A stretch of DNA of 64,000 bases from Eriocheir sinensis. Taxonomy: Eukaryota > Arthropoda > Malacostraca > Decapoda > Varunidae. The notes beneath the pieces were generated by a model. The model searched no databases and was not told the origin of the DNA. It saw only the letters and a list, made by a program, of their open reading frames with translations. A program made the position numbers and the translations under genes. This document shows, one piece after another, positions 1 to 11,149 of this stretch. Each line of letters opens with the position of its first letter. Position 1 is the first letter of the stretch. The stretch is taken from assembly GCF_024679095.1 (NCBI RefSeq), contig NW_026111630.1, positions 62,001 to 126,000 on the forward strand, read 5' to 3'.

Positions 1-600
1 CCTCGTCTCCTAAAGTGCTATGGCGTAGAAATAAAGAATTGTTAGCGAGCATTATAGAAAAGATTAAGCAGAGGTCATTAGTTTGGTAGTCGTTTCCCAG
101 GAAGCCTTCGCCCCTCGCCTTGCCTCGTCTTACCTAAAGAAGCGTTATGGGAGTAAGAAATGAAGGAGGTAAACCGTAAAGCCGCATATATAAAGGTTAC
201 AGCAGGAGGCCGTTGATTTGGTTAGTTGTTTTACCAGGGCTCACCCTCATACTTGCCTTTCTTCTCCCCTAAATGTTCGGTTGAAATAAAGATGAACCGT
301 GAGCATATATAGGAAAGATTACAGCAGAGGGGTCATTGAAAGTTGGGTTAGTTGTTTGCAGGAACCATTCACCCTCGCCCTTGCCCTTTTCTTCTCCCAA
401 AATGTTCTAGGTTAGAAATAAAGATGAACCGTGAGCAATATATAGGAAATGATTGTGAAGGTCATTGGGTTAGTTGTTTACCAGGAACCATTCACCCTCA
501 TATGCCCTTTCTTCGCCCTAAATGTTTCTGGGTGAGAAATAAAGATGAACCGTAGGCAGCATATAAAAAGATTACAGCAGAGGTCATTGATTGGGTTAGT
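1..600. repeat. Outer ~125-bp tandem array, left arm
   Basis: About five units carry the recurring words TTAGTTGTTT, CACCCTCGCCCTTGCC, AGAAATAAAGATGAACCGT and ATTACAGCAGAGGTCATTG. The reverse complement of the same array is at 12340-13130. Units are diverged from each other. Short reading frames across it are accidental. Confidence 0.85.
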
Positions 601-619
601 TGTTTCTTATTTATTTTAT

Positions 620-870
620 TTATTGTTATTTACAGGAGGGAGTCAACTCAAGGGCAACAAAAAGTGTAGAAAAAAAGCCCGCTAATCACTGCTCACACCC
701 CGCCCTTAACACTTTCGTGACCATCTGGAAATATTGTAAGGCAACGGTAAAGGTTGAGGCATTCCTTTGCCAGCTGCGCGTGGCCCATAAGTGCTCATCT
801 CCGTCGCATTAGCCTTTGAGCCTGTGGTGGGTGAGAAAATGACCTGCATGGTGAGAAAATGGACAACCCT
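620..870 (+). repeat. R230 dispersed repeat copy
   Basis: It contains the words CTCAAGGGCAACAAAAAGTG and GCTCATCTCCGTCGCATTAG, which recur at 59945-60125 (same strand) and 12115-12320 (opposite strand, the mirror position in the other arm). A T-rich lead-in precedes it. It looks like a short interspersed element. I see no internal promoter boxes that would settle the class. Confidence 0.6.
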
Positions 871-1165
871 GAACTTAAACGACGGCGGGAATAGGCGGGT
901 TCCTCCTGTTGTTCGCACCCTTTGTCCAGAAACCTTTGCCCTCGCCTTGGCTTCCTCGTCACCTAAAATGGGATGTGGGTGGACAAAGAAAAGTATAACG
1001 TGTAATCAACGAAACAGCGTAACAGCCGAAGGCCACTCAGTACGACTATTCATAACTACTCAACATCGCAGCATTATAACCTTTCCAGACACAGAATAAA
1101 ATTTCTAACCGAGGGTATTTTTTCTTTTCTTTTTCTTTTGCTTGCGCTGATGCCCAAATTTCTTT
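870..1165. other. No gene recognised
   Basis: Arm sequence mirrored at about 11850-12110. The short open frames here have no recognisable domain. Confidence 0.5.
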
Positions 1166-1245
1166 GATCCTCTTTAAAACATCAGAAGTCTGGGTTGATA
1201 GCTCCCCACTCTAACCAACTCAGCCACCGCCTTTGCCCTTCCATT
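1165..1245 (-). repeat. tRNA-like SINE fragment, left arm
   Basis: The reverse complement reads like a tRNA 5' half, with GTGGCTGAG...GGTTAGAG corresponding to an A-box region. It is paired with the better copy at 11690-11790 in the other arm. It is too short and diverged to be a tRNA gene. Confidence 0.5.
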
Positions 1246-1419
1246 TAGATGTCGTATCCAAATGTCACACAGCCTTTTCTGTCAAGCGTTGCTCTCTTCA
1301 TGTTCTAAGACGCGGTGAAAGCACAGAAGGGGAGAGGAGAAACTGAAACTGAGGTTGGATGAGATCAGAAGAGTTCAGACGAAAGAATTGGCGGTTCGAG
1401 GAAAGGAAGAGGGAGATGG

Positions 1420-1800
1420 GTGAGGCAGAGCTGGGACTGTGCCATTGAAGACAAGTGGAGGCGGCAGAGAGAGGTGGCGGAATAAAGTGTAGGAAGGCGA
1501 TAGGACAGGAGGACAGAGGGAGCCGGAAGAAGATGCAACCTTGTGAGGAAGGAAGGTGAACTAGAGTGAAGAAGGAACAGAGCTGGGACTGACCATTGGA
1601 ACAGGACGGAGGGTGAGCAGAGAGAGGTGGCGGAATAAAGAAGTGTAGGAGCCCGGTGGGACGGAGAGATAGGGGAAGCCGGAAAAAGAGGAAAGTGCAG
1701 CGAGGGAAAAGAAGGTGAACTGGGTGAAAGGAACAAGAGCTGGGACTGATCATTGGAGGCAGAACGGAGGGTAAGCAAAGGGCAGTGGGGAGGAGAGGTG
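1420..1800. repeat. ~150-bp purine-rich tandem repeat, left arm
   Basis: Two to three units repeat GAGCTGGGACTG, CAGAGAGAGGTGGCGGAATA and GGAAGGTGAACT. The mirror array is at 11150-11500. Long serine/proline-rich minus-strand frames arise from its composition and are not genes. Confidence 0.75.
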
Positions 1801-1959
1801 GGGGTGAAAAAAGAAGGAAGAAAGGACGTGAGCGATGAAAGAGACATTAGAGGACCAGGAGGTTTATAAGTCGTTTTCCTGCTGTGTAGTGCCGAAGCAG
1901 AAACGGAGATAAAGGCAAGGAGTGACTCAAGTATTTCAGGCTGACATATCCTCACACAT

Positions 1960-2395
1960 AATCAAGGCTTTCATGGGAGTTGTATTTAGTGGTTTAGGGA
2001 GTTATAGGAAACTTCACTTTACTATATTATGGGGGAAAAATGCCTGTCTTCTCAAACATTTCGGGAAGCTTACACACTCATTTGGCAAGGCTTTCGTGGA
2101 GGTTAATGTTAGTAGTATTTCATGGGTAAATATTATGAGCCTGGTGATGGTTGACAAAACTACTGCACCATGAGATTGAAAAAAAGGCCAATAGTCTCAA
2201 ACATTTCACGATTCACACACGTTAGATAACTGCTTTGGTAAAGGTCATGTTAAGTGAAGTGACTTCCATAGGTAGTTTACTGGGCCAGTGAGAGTTTGCC
2301 AAGGCTTCTGGACCATGAACGTGAAAACACTCATGAAACCCGACTAATCTCCTTGTGGCCTTTGGAAATAGTTAGCAAGGAGCTGAAAGAATCTG
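1960..2395 (-). repeat. R215 copies (tandem, partial)
   Basis: Two adjacent partial R215 units in minus orientation share CAAACATTTC, CCATGGGTA-like and CTTTGGAAATAGTTAG words with the other copies listed here. The pair is mirrored at 10585-10930, so it was present before the inverted duplication formed. Confidence 0.7.
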
Positions 2396-2399
2396 GTGA

Positions 2400-2755
2400 G
2401 TGAGTTTGAGATTGAAAAAAATGCTGATAAAGGGTAGATAGATAAATGGGGAACAGGAGAAATAAATGAAAGAGAATACTGAAAACGGAAACACCGAAGA
2501 AGGAGAAGTGGGCCGAGGAGGGAGAGGAAGGAGGAATCAGAGACTTAGTAAAGAGAAGCTGGGGAGACCAAAGCCAAGCTTGCCTGTGAGGGGAAAATAA
2601 AAACCAGGACCAAAACCGTAGAGCAGAGGGGGAGTGAATGGAGAGAAGAGGGAAAGGATGAGGATGAGGGTGGATGTGTGGGTGAGGAGAGAGGATGAGA
2701 AGGGAAGAACAGGTCAGAGGTTATATAGAAAGGAATTAGAGATTAGAGTAAAGGT
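2400..2755. other. Purine-rich arm sequence, no gene recognised
   Basis: GA-rich DNA mirrored by CT-rich DNA at about 10250-10580. No coding or RNA signature is seen. Confidence 0.5.
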
Positions 2756-2850
2756 GTTGGTAAAGGTTAAGTGAGTTAGGGTTGGCCCGCTCGCCTGCTT
2801 GCTAGATTAGGTTAAGGTAGGTTAGAGTTGGATAGGTGTTAGGTTAGGTA
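2755..2850 (+). repeat. Degenerate TTAGG-like tract, left arm
   Basis: Repeated GGTTAGG/GGTTAAGG words occur here, with the CCTAA complement at 10145-10215. It resembles interstitial arthropod telomere-type repeats but is not a perfect array. Confidence 0.5.
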
Positions 2851-2999
2851 TAGATCGTCCCCTCACATCCTCAACCTTCTGCTCTCTCCCTCTTTTCCTG
2901 TTAAAAGTAATGCTGAGACTAAAATTATCAGAGGTTAGTAAATGTAAAGAAGGAAATGGATGAGGATAGGGGATGGGAAGGGAAAAGAATGAGTTAGAG

Positions 3000-3255
3000 G
3001 TTACATACACTGTAAAATAAATGTTTTGGGAAAACGCGATAACATGTTTTCCGCTATTTACTTCTAAAACACAAATACGCGTATTTATATAAACAACCAT
3101 GTGTTTTACTAAAAACAGGATGGTTTCATAAACATGGAGGTGTTCCATTATAAAACACATGTTTAATACCGTTTATTCAAAAACACAAAAAGCTGTTTAT
3201 AGGTTTGTTACACTTCTAAAACACCTTTGGGTGTTTTTAGAAATATTAATAATTT
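3000..3255. repeat. AT-rich arm block with repeated GTGTTTT words
   Basis: It is rich in AAAACAC/GTGTTTT words and contains ACGCG islands. The mirror copy at about 9800-10010 is easy to follow, including the AACATGTT and TTTATATAAA words. This is one of the clearest parts of the inverted repeat. Confidence 0.75.
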
Positions 3256-3261
3256 AAATGA

Positions 3262-3475
3262 AACACACAGTAGTTTATCTTAAAACATTTGTTTTGCATT
3301 AAAAGCAGCATTGTTTCAATAAATTATTTTTTGTTACCAGTTACACATCACTGTCAAGATTTTTTATCATTAATAAGTAAAATTGTGACAATGATGTAAT
3401 TGTAGTCGATAATAATTTACTGAAAAAATTGCTTTAGTTAATACAAAATGTGTTTTAAGATAACCCTAATGAATA
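3262..3475. repeat. AT-rich foldback hairpin, left arm
   Basis: The sequence from TTTATCTTAAAACA at about 3271 is met by its approximate complement TGTTTTAAGATAA near 3450. Pairing continues through TAAATTATT and TCAAGATTTT/AAAATTGTGACA-type words toward a centre near 3365. It resembles a long-terminal-repeat-inverted MITE or foldback element. A second copy sits at 9573-9785. Confidence 0.65.
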
Positions 3476-3525
3476 TTCTCTCGTAGTACTAAAATAAGCA
3501 TTTATATGAAATTTTGCAAAGCTTT

Positions 3526-4860
3526 ACTTCATTAGAATTTTAAGTAACGTTCCATTCAGATGAAACAAAAATAATCAACTTATTTTATGAATTACTGCTT
3601 AGGTCAATTTTGATTTTCTATATCTCTACTTGGTACAAGGCTAACTTTATAGACAAAATAAACTAGACAAAATAGTTAAAAAAGCTAAAAAGTTAGGGGC
3701 ATCAGTAGCATTTCTGAATATTCTATATCAGAGGCAGCAATACGACAAGTAGGAAAAATAATGCAGGATCAAACTCACCCTCTTAATGCTATTTATAACT
3801 TTTTTAAGATCAGGACGAAGCTGGCTGCCATTGATTAAAACAGATCCTTACAGAAAATCTTTTTTGTCCCAAGCGGTATAAACTGCTCTTTAACCATTTA
3901 TCTACAAAAATAATTTTAATACCTTTTAAAAAAATTATGCTTTTATGTTTTTTTATGTGCTATACTCTTATCTATGAGAATACTTTTTGGAGCCTGTTTT
4001 GCTATAAAAGGAATTTCCTTGTAGCCATTTATAGAACAATGTGACAATAATTATCTTATCTCTTTCTTATCTTAGAAGGATGAGGAGGAAGGAGGGATGG
4101 GCAACTTGGTATATGAATCCCTCCCTATGGCTCTCAACAACCTTTCATACTGTGCCTAAAATAGTTATAACCTAGAACTTCTCCAAAGTGTATGGTTCAT
4201 TTAACACATACTGTTGCAGGGAATCCTAAAATCTATGAATAAATCCTTGGATACCCCTAAGTCAAATATGTAATATGTCCCAAGCAATAAGATTGCCATC
4301 ACACACATCATCACCTGTTTCGCAGGTGTACATCCATCCCCAATTGATATATACATCCTTGAGCTTTTCTTTCAACAGTCAAGATGATGTGGGGAGGAGA
4401 CTTCAACACTACTATGAAGTCTTTATCTTGATCTACATACAATTCTCTTAGCAGGATAACTGTTTTGATTCACCACCTCTTCCTCGTTTGAAGAATTTCA
4501 TTTCAATGGTAGTAGATTACATCATATTCATGCGTGGTCTGGAATAGCAAAGTTACACATGTGTTGAGGTCATTATGAAGAGGTTCAAAGCAATTTGTCG
4601 CATTAACAAAACGGCCAGAAACCATTCTAAGTCAAACAGAGAGGATAAGTGCGAAAGTTAAGTATCAGAGTCTAAAATACATTGATAAAGAGCTCAAATT
4701 CAAACATGAGGTAGTGGAAACTGATTACAGCTTTGCAGTAATTATAATTGTTCACTCTTACATTTAAGATCTAATCCGTTGCTTTTGCAATTACATCATT
4801 GCCCAGCAAACCACGCGACTAACAAATGGCAGCCTCCTGGCCACCTTCTGGTCATATTCC
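3526..4860. other. Spacer of inverted repeat, no gene recognised
   Basis: AT-rich DNA with no long open frame, no recognisable domain and no tandem structure that I could see. Confidence 0.5.
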
Positions 4861-4867
4861 AAAATTG

Positions 4868-4985
4868 ACCATGAACCAATGTCAAGACGACGTTGCAGTG
4901 ATGTTGTCATGGTTTAACCATGAACCAGCGTCAAGATGACGGCGCAGAGCGTACATGACAATATGAACCAACGTCAAGATGACAT
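4868..4985 (+). repeat. Three spaced ATGAACC...GTCAAG repeats
   Basis: ATGAACCAATGTCAAGACGA, ATGAACCAGCGTCAAGATGA and ATGAACCAACGTCAAGATGA occur at about 45-bp spacing. Inverted GTCAT words lie between them. This could be a short minisatellite or the edge of an old transposon. Confidence 0.6.
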
Positions 4986-4989
4986 ATAT

Positions 4990-6230
4990 ACCTATTAAGC
5001 AACATGTTACCGGGTTATTCATCTGTAAGAGCCCAGGGAGGAGGGATAGAGAAGCCAACACAGGAGAAAGACGAAATTATAAACCTTTCCGCCTTTACCA
5101 TTACCTCTTTTGCAATTCTAACCCCAATCAACATTTTCGAATTTTGTTTCAAATGAAGCTTAGCCCACAGGAAGAGGAAGAGGAAGAGAAGTAGCTCCGT
5201 TAACAAACAAATACCTACAGAATATGAGGCAGCCACAACAGCATAACCAGAAAACATAAGCCCTCACCATTGTTCCACATGTTACACGCCATAAATAAAT
5301 AAATAAATAAAAGTAGACCTATAGAAAGTCATTTTAAGCTTTAATTTACTGGGTATATGTATTAATTTTCAGCATATGGAAGATAAAGATTACCAATTAT
5401 ACTCGACCAATCAGGACGAGCCTGTCTCCCATCTGGCAGGCCGGCCAAACCACTCCAGCAGCTGTATCCCTAGGTGCCACCCACAATCTGCCTCAGATTG
5501 AAGTAAGTTCATGCTTAACCCCTTCCATTGCTCCTTCCACACAGGGGTAGCACGGGAACCATCCACTAGTTTAAGTACCCGGCACCACAGAAACATTGCA
5601 GGGAGAGAATGTAAAGCCACATTCCAGGGTTTTGTTTTGTGTTTCTAGTAAACCAAAAATATATTTTCAAGTTCATTGAAATGGCTTGAACCTGGGTACT
5701 CTTAGGCGTAGGGGTGTTGGGGAGGAGTACAGGCATGTAACGCCTGGCTTTGTGTTAATTACGTAGGCAATGGTGAAGATTTGGCTGACTGATCCTGGAA
5801 AGAAGACATTGGTACTGGGGTGGGTGACCCTGGGATATTTAGCATATGTGTGAGAGAGGGGAGGAGGAGGGAGGAGGGAGGAGGAGGAGGAGGTGGGTGG
5901 GTGGGTGGGTGTGTGTGTGTGTGTGTGTGTGTGTGCTTAGCAGGTTGGCCCCACACCCTCAGGTTCAAGTCATGTGAATACAGGGCACACAACCAGCTGA
6001 TCAGCAGGCTGTAATGCTGTGGTGGTTGTATTTCTGTGCTTGTGATGAAAGGTGTTTTAGACAGTTTGTCCTGATAATGCATTTGGAGCAGGGAATACAC
6101 TTGTGTGACAATGCATGTTGCCCTGTATGTATTCATAAGGCTACTGACTAATTACAACGTGAACTTTGTGCTTGGTGTTGAGTGTAGGGGCTGATACTGT
6201 GTTTTGGAAAGGGGAATTCTGACTAATTTA
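4990..6230. other. Spacer, no gene recognised; short (GT)n
   Basis: It contains a GGGT-to-(GT)n tract at about 5893-5935 and a short (AAAT)n at 5291-5312. A GGTTCAAGTC word near 5962 resembles a degenerate Pol III B box, but no partner A box is visible. No coding exon is recognised. Confidence 0.45.
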
Positions 6231-6269
6231 TAATAATGATAATAATTACATGAACTTGAATAGAGGGTC

Positions 6270-6540
6270 AAGACTTTTGTCCCGCTCCTTACGTAAAGAT
6301 TTTAAAGATCAACTATTTAGAACTAATTTGGTTTATAGACCACGTCATATTTTTGCCTTTCCACATTTTATCAAGATAATCTTTAAAGCTATTTAATGTA
6401 TTAGTACATCACTTTGTGGGGCAGTGAATTCCAGTCATTGGAAGTGATGGGTCTGTTCAACTCCCAGTTATACAGAAGCTTTAACTATCATGCCCTCACC
6501 AATCTCGTTGTCCCAACCTCCCGCAAGTAAACATGGCACA
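6270..6540 (-). pseudogene. Possible decayed LINE C-terminal fragment
   Basis: On the minus strand the sequence near 6425-6455 translates to NDWNSLPHKVM, matching the conserved 'WNSLP' signature near the C terminus of CR1/jockey-type reverse transcriptases. A lysine-rich stretch like SFKDYLDKMW follows after frameshifts. Nothing upstream is readable enough to define the family. It would be a very old 3' remnant. Confidence 0.4.
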
Positions 6541-7055
6541 TCATTCACATCGTTCACGTATTTCTATATATCATATCACCCCAGTCTGTATTATTTCATG
6601 CTTAGAATGTCAGGGTTTTTAGATCGGTCGGCATATTTGTAATTTCTTGAGTGTGAGGACAGAGCTTAGTCAGTATTTGAGAGAATACTCCTCAGACCAT
6701 ACAGTTTATCCTCAATTTGCTGGTTTCCATACAATATGGCATATCATTTGAAATTGTAAAAACAGATCTGCTTTTAATTCTCTGATTGAATGCAAAAATA
6801 AATCTTTACTTTGAGAAGAACCTGGTTGCCTAGATTCCTTGTATATACTTCATGATTAACCGAACACAGTCATGTGTTCAGTTGGTTCACAAAGTCTATG
6901 GACTCAGGCTGCCAGGAAATTCTCAAAGTATAATTTACTACATTGACTGCAGAATAAAGTGATTTGTTTATGATCGGAAGAAATATTTCAAAGTATTTTT
7001 GGTGAAGTTTATCCCCATACTGCGCACGTGATGCTTGCACTATAGACACCCTAGG
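6541..7055. other. No gene recognised
   Basis: AT-rich spacer with no readable coding or RNA features. Confidence 0.5.
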
Positions 7056-7290
7056 GCACCCAGGGTCACCCCATGGGTCATCGCATTTGGGTTGCATCCA
7101 GGTCATTCCTAGGTCATCTTTTGGTCATTCCAAAGGTCATCTGGCGACGTGCCGTGCGACATCGGTAGTGATGTCGCTAGGAGTCTACAAGATGACGTCA
7201 AAGTGACGTCGTCCGACGACAAAAACGTGACCAAAAGGCTTAACGTCACCCGTGAGCGCCAGGGTGACGTCCCATTCAATGTTCCAGGAG
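7056..7290. repeat. GGTCAT / GTGACGTC word cluster
   Basis: At least five GGTCAT hexamers between 7075 and 7140 are followed by clustered TGACGTC/GACGTCA words to 7272. Several are self-complementary (GACGTC). This could be the terminus of a diverged DNA transposon or a minisatellite. A CRE-like regulatory role is only a resemblance. Confidence 0.45.
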
Positions 7291-7494
7291 TAGTAATACG
7301 GTGGACCTCCCAACTTTACCCAAAGGTTAGGAGTCTATTATATGCACCTTATGAACTATAAATTATAAGTGAATGAAGAGTAGCTACACCAAACAATATA
7401 AGGTATGCATTCTATGAGTGCAATCAAACGATTATTTGATATGTTACTCTACCAGAAAACTGGACGAGTCGCGACTCGCGAAATATCAATTTAC

Positions 7495-7640
7495 CTTCAA
7501 TCCCCCTGTAATTGCGATTGTAATCATGGATTAATACATCATGTAATTGTAATCGATTAAAACAATTATACTATAATGGTGTAATCGTAATTGTGAAAAT
7601 ATAAAGTAATCATTATTGATTACAAAACATAAAGTAATCG
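7495..7640. repeat. Degenerate TAATCG/TAATTG repeat
   Basis: The words GTAATTG, GTAATCG and ATCGATTA repeat with no fixed period over about 145 bp. This is simple-sequence-like AT-rich DNA. Confidence 0.55.
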
Positions 7641-8868
7641 CCCCATGTCTGCTCTAATTACAGTGAGGGAAAAGCGAAGTTCATTATGAGAGATATGAAT
7701 ATAGATGTTCGGTGTAAGATGCTTCAAATTAATATAATAGATCAATGGGGAATGGATGCTTAACGCAAATGAATAGATAAAACATTTGATATAGGTATGT
7801 GAAAATGAAAGCAAATAGTGCCCATGATGGTCAGTCTTGCAGGAACCTTCTTAATTAATATTGTCACATATCTTGTTCAATTTACAGTCTTTCAGCTTTC
7901 AATGGTATCCTTGAGAGTCTTTCCATCTCGGTTTTGATCTATGAAGCCAAAATAAAAAAATTGTCAAGATCTGCTTCCAGAATGCATACAGTATAATTAC
8001 TCCTTCACACGTACATAACATAGGGTTCCCAAATTCAAAAAATTGTTTTGTCTGGAACCTAAATAAAACTACCTCAGTTAAAAGCAGATCTATTAATTTC
8101 ATCTAATCACATAATGCCATAAAAAATCCCCTGAAATATTTTTAGGCACTCCACTGTATGTTGCATCAGCGATAGCACATTCTCCTTCTAAAGCAGGGTA
8201 TATGTAGCTAAATACAGTGATGTATACATTAAAGACACATAATGCAGTACCAGGTTTCAAATACATATGCAACATAAAACTACATCATTAGAAAAAATAC
8301 TAAAACTGCTCTTCCAGAAACAAGGGAACTTCATCAGTATTGAGATGAGTCCACAGGAAGTGTTGATATCCCACTTTTGTCAGTTCACCATTGCGCTGAT
8401 TAAAGCATATTTATATGTACTCCAGTGTTAAAAAGATTCCTCTTTTTCCATTTCCTTAAGTTCTTTGGTGTGCCTCACGAATTCAAGTCTTTGGTCGGCT
8501 CGTTCTTGATTCTCTCTATAGTGAACTGCTTCCTACCCAAAGCAAATCTTTTGGGGGCTGGATGAGCATGTTGTACATGAGCATGCTCTTTCTCTTCTGT
8601 TTAACGCTCAGTTCAGATGCTCTGACTGAGGCCCACACCCCTGATAAATGACTCTGGAATCAGGAAACAAAAACATTTAAAGGATATGAGGCCCCTATAC
8701 AATTATCTGATCTTCGCGTTTAGAGATATAGGCCTACGAGGTATTGACCCTCACATTAAGTCAAAAATTTAAATTATTAATATGGATTTAGCACTTTATT
8801 TGGCACCTCAAACCCTACAAGATTATCTATCTATTGATTCAGATGCTTCAATCATGTAGAGTGGCCAC
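7641..8868. other. Spacer, no gene recognised
   Basis: AT-rich DNA. I see no domain, no RNA gene and no tandem array. Confidence 0.5.
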
Positions 8869-8869
8869 A

Positions 8870-9080
8870 GATGGAGTCCACCTCCATGCCTCCTATTCCC
8901 TGTCAACAGGCTTTCCTTTCTCAACCCCTCTTATTCCTGCCTCTCAACATCTCTCATCACTCTGGTATACACCTCTCCTTGCTGCCCCCAGCACCTCTTA
9001 ATGTATACCCTCTAATGGCATCTCTCTTGCTCTACATACATTTCACATGCCCGAACCACCTCATGGGATTCCAGACTCGT
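8870..9080 (-). pseudogene. Possible LINE C-terminal relic (RWFGHVK type)
   Basis: Minus-strand translation near 9040-9065 gives RWFGHVK, followed after a stop by YTLRGAGGSKERCIPE-like sequence. RWFGHV/RWYGHV is a recurring signature downstream of the reverse transcriptase domain in several LINE groups. The piece is short and interrupted. It precedes a pyrimidine-rich stretch to 9514 that holds nothing recognisable. Confidence 0.4.
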
Positions 9081-9514
9081 GACACACAATTCTCTCACCT
9101 TTTCCCTTCCCTTCTTCTCCCTACTGTAATTCTCCTTCTCCTCCTTTTCTCCTCCGTTTTATCCATTGTCCTCTTCACCTATCCTGTGCATTTTCTTTCT
9201 TCATTTCCATCACTCATATTTTACTTTCATCACATCTTTGTTCTTTCCACTTTCCTCTCCTTTTCTTAAACTGCACAGCTCCTAATTCTCCTTTCAGTCA
9301 TCATTTCCTCATTCAATTTCCTTTCTCACATTTTCTACCCGCCTGATAATTCTACTTATAACCCATACTCTCACATATTCCTCCCTTTCCCCTTCCCTAA
9401 GTTCTTTTCCTTCCTTCCTCACCCATCTCCCTTTCCAGCATACCTTCCTTTCTCAACAGAAAGATCCTGTACATTTCCTTTCACCCAGTCCTATCTCTCC
9501 TCATCCATTTTCTT
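9081..9514. other. Pyrimidine-rich spacer end
   Basis: CT-rich DNA, without a fixed repeat unit, fills the interval up to the inner end of the right arm. No gene is seen. Confidence 0.5.
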
Positions 9515-9572
9515 TACCAAATTTCATATAAATGTTTTTATTTTAGCACTAATGTGAGTGAGTAAATATCCA

Positions 9573-9785
9573 CATTAGGTTATCTTAAAACATATTTTGT
9601 ATTAACTAAAGCAATTTTTCAGTAAATTATTAATGACTACAATTACATCATTGTCACAATTTTTATTAATGTAAAATCTTGACAGTGATGTAATTACCAA
9701 TCAAAATAATTTGTTGAAACAATACTGTTTTTAATAAAAACAAATACTTTAAGATAAACTACTAATATGTTTTACTTAAACACAT
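9573..9785. repeat. AT-rich foldback hairpin, right arm
   Basis: Second copy of the hairpin at 3262-3475. GGTTATCTTAAAACA near 9577 is met by TTTAAGATAAAC near 9748, with TAAATTATT and TGACAGTGATGTAA words in between. Confidence 0.65.
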
Positions 9786-10144
9786 TAACACTTCTAAAAC
9801 ACCTAAAGGTGTTTTGTGTTTTGAATAAACGGTATTAAACACCATGTGTTTATAATGGAACACCTATGTTTATGAAACCATCCTGTTTTAGTAAAACATG
9901 GTTGTTTATATAAATACGCGTGTTGTGTTTAGAAGTGCTTAACAGCGGAAAACATGTTATCGCGTTCCCAAAACATTTATTTTACAGTGTATAACCTCTA
10001 ACTCATTCTTTTCCAGCTTCCCATCCCCTTTATCCTCATCCATTTCCTTCGATAATTTTAGTCTCAGCACATTTCTTTTAACAGGAAAAAGGGGAGAGAG
10101 GCAGGAAGGTTGAGGATGTGGGGAACGATTCACATACCCCAACC

Positions 10145-10215
10145 TAACACCTGTCCTAACCCTAACCTACCTTAACCTAATCTATGGCTTGGTGAAGCAG
10201 ACCAACCCTAACCTT
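10145..10215 (-). repeat. Degenerate CCTAA-like tract, right arm
   Basis: CCTAACCCTAACC-type words form the complement of the tract at 2755-2850. Confidence 0.5.
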
Positions 10216-10584
10216 ACCTAACCTTTTCTTTTGCCACCCTAACCTTCCTTTCCTTATATAACCTCTGGCTCGTTCTTCCCCTTCTCATCTTCTCTCCTCT
10301 ACCCGCATCCACCCTCATCCTCATCCTTTTCCCTCTTCCCATTCACTCCCCTCTGCTCTACGGTTTTGGTCCCGGGTTTTATTTTCCTCTGACAAGCTAT
10401 TTAGTCTCCCAGCTTCTCTTCCACTAAGTCTCTGATTTCTCCTTCCTTCCCTCCTCGTACTTCTCCCTTCTCAGTGTATCCGTTTTCAGTGTATTCTCTT
10501 CTATTTACTTTCACTCTGTTCTGTTTATCTATCTACCTTTTATCAGCATTTTTTTCAATCTCAAATTCACTCCTCTCAGATTCT

Positions 10585-10930
10585 TTCCAGCTCTCCCAAC
10601 TATTTCCAAAGGCTACAAAGAGAATTAGTCGGAATTTCTCATGATGTTTCTTCATTCTGGTCCAAGCTGTAGCAAAAACTCACTAAATCCTTACACTACC
10701 CATAAATACTAACATGACCTCTACCACATTTTAACATTTTGCTGTTTTAACGATTTTTCATCATGGTACAGTAGCCTTGTCAAGCTTCTTGAGCTCATAA
10801 TACTACCTTGGAAATACTACTAACACAACCTCCACAGCCTTTGCCAAATGTGAGTATGTAAGCCCCGAAATGTTTGAGAAGGCAGGCATTTTCCCCCATA
10901 CATGAGAGCAGAAGCCTTTGCTCCCTAAAA
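10585..10930 (+). repeat. R215 copies, right arm
   Basis: Partial tandem R215 units mirror 1960-2395. They include ACTATTTCCAAAGGC and GAAATGTTTGAGAAGGC words. Confidence 0.7.
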
Positions 10931-11149
10931 CTACTAACACAACTCCCGAAAAGCTTACCATGTGTGTGAGAGACATGTCAGCCTCGAAATACTTGAGTCA
11001 CTCTGCTTTATCTCCCGTTTCTTCAGCACTACAGCAGGCACCCACGTTTAGCAGCTCCTCCCTTGGGTCCTCTACCCTCATCGCTCACGTCCCTTTCCTT
11101 TCCTCTTTTTTCTACCCTCTTCTACCTCTCCCTCTTCTTTCCTCTTTGC

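Larger units (their letters stand above)
1..3525. repeat. Left arm of giant inverted repeat
   Basis: This arm reads as the reverse complement of 9515-12953. The order of parts from the outside in is: a ~125-bp tandem array, an R230 repeat, a tRNA-like SINE fragment, a ~150-bp purine-rich repeat, R215 copies, a TTAGG-like tract, an AT-rich block and an AT-rich hairpin. Base 1 already lies inside the arm and pairs with about 12953, so the true outer end lies outside the window. Similarity is lost just inside 3525. By eye the arms differ by many small indels and substitutions, so the duplication is not recent or has accumulated errors. No coding capacity is recognised in it. Confidence 0.85.

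Noticed and set aside
1298..1955. 196-codon minus-strand frame as a gene
   Set aside because: It lies in the ~150-bp purine-rich repeat of the palindrome arm, is mirrored in the other arm, and its sequence is repeat-derived.
7149..7361. 70-codon frame and CRE-type regulatory site
   Set aside because: The GACGTC words are too many and too evenly related to be a regulatory site call without further support. They look like repeat vocabulary.
3525..9515. Palindrome spacer as the body of a Maverick/Polinton-type transposon
   Set aside because: No polymerase, integrase, protease, ATPase or capsid-like frame could be found on either strand. The open frames are short and AT-rich.
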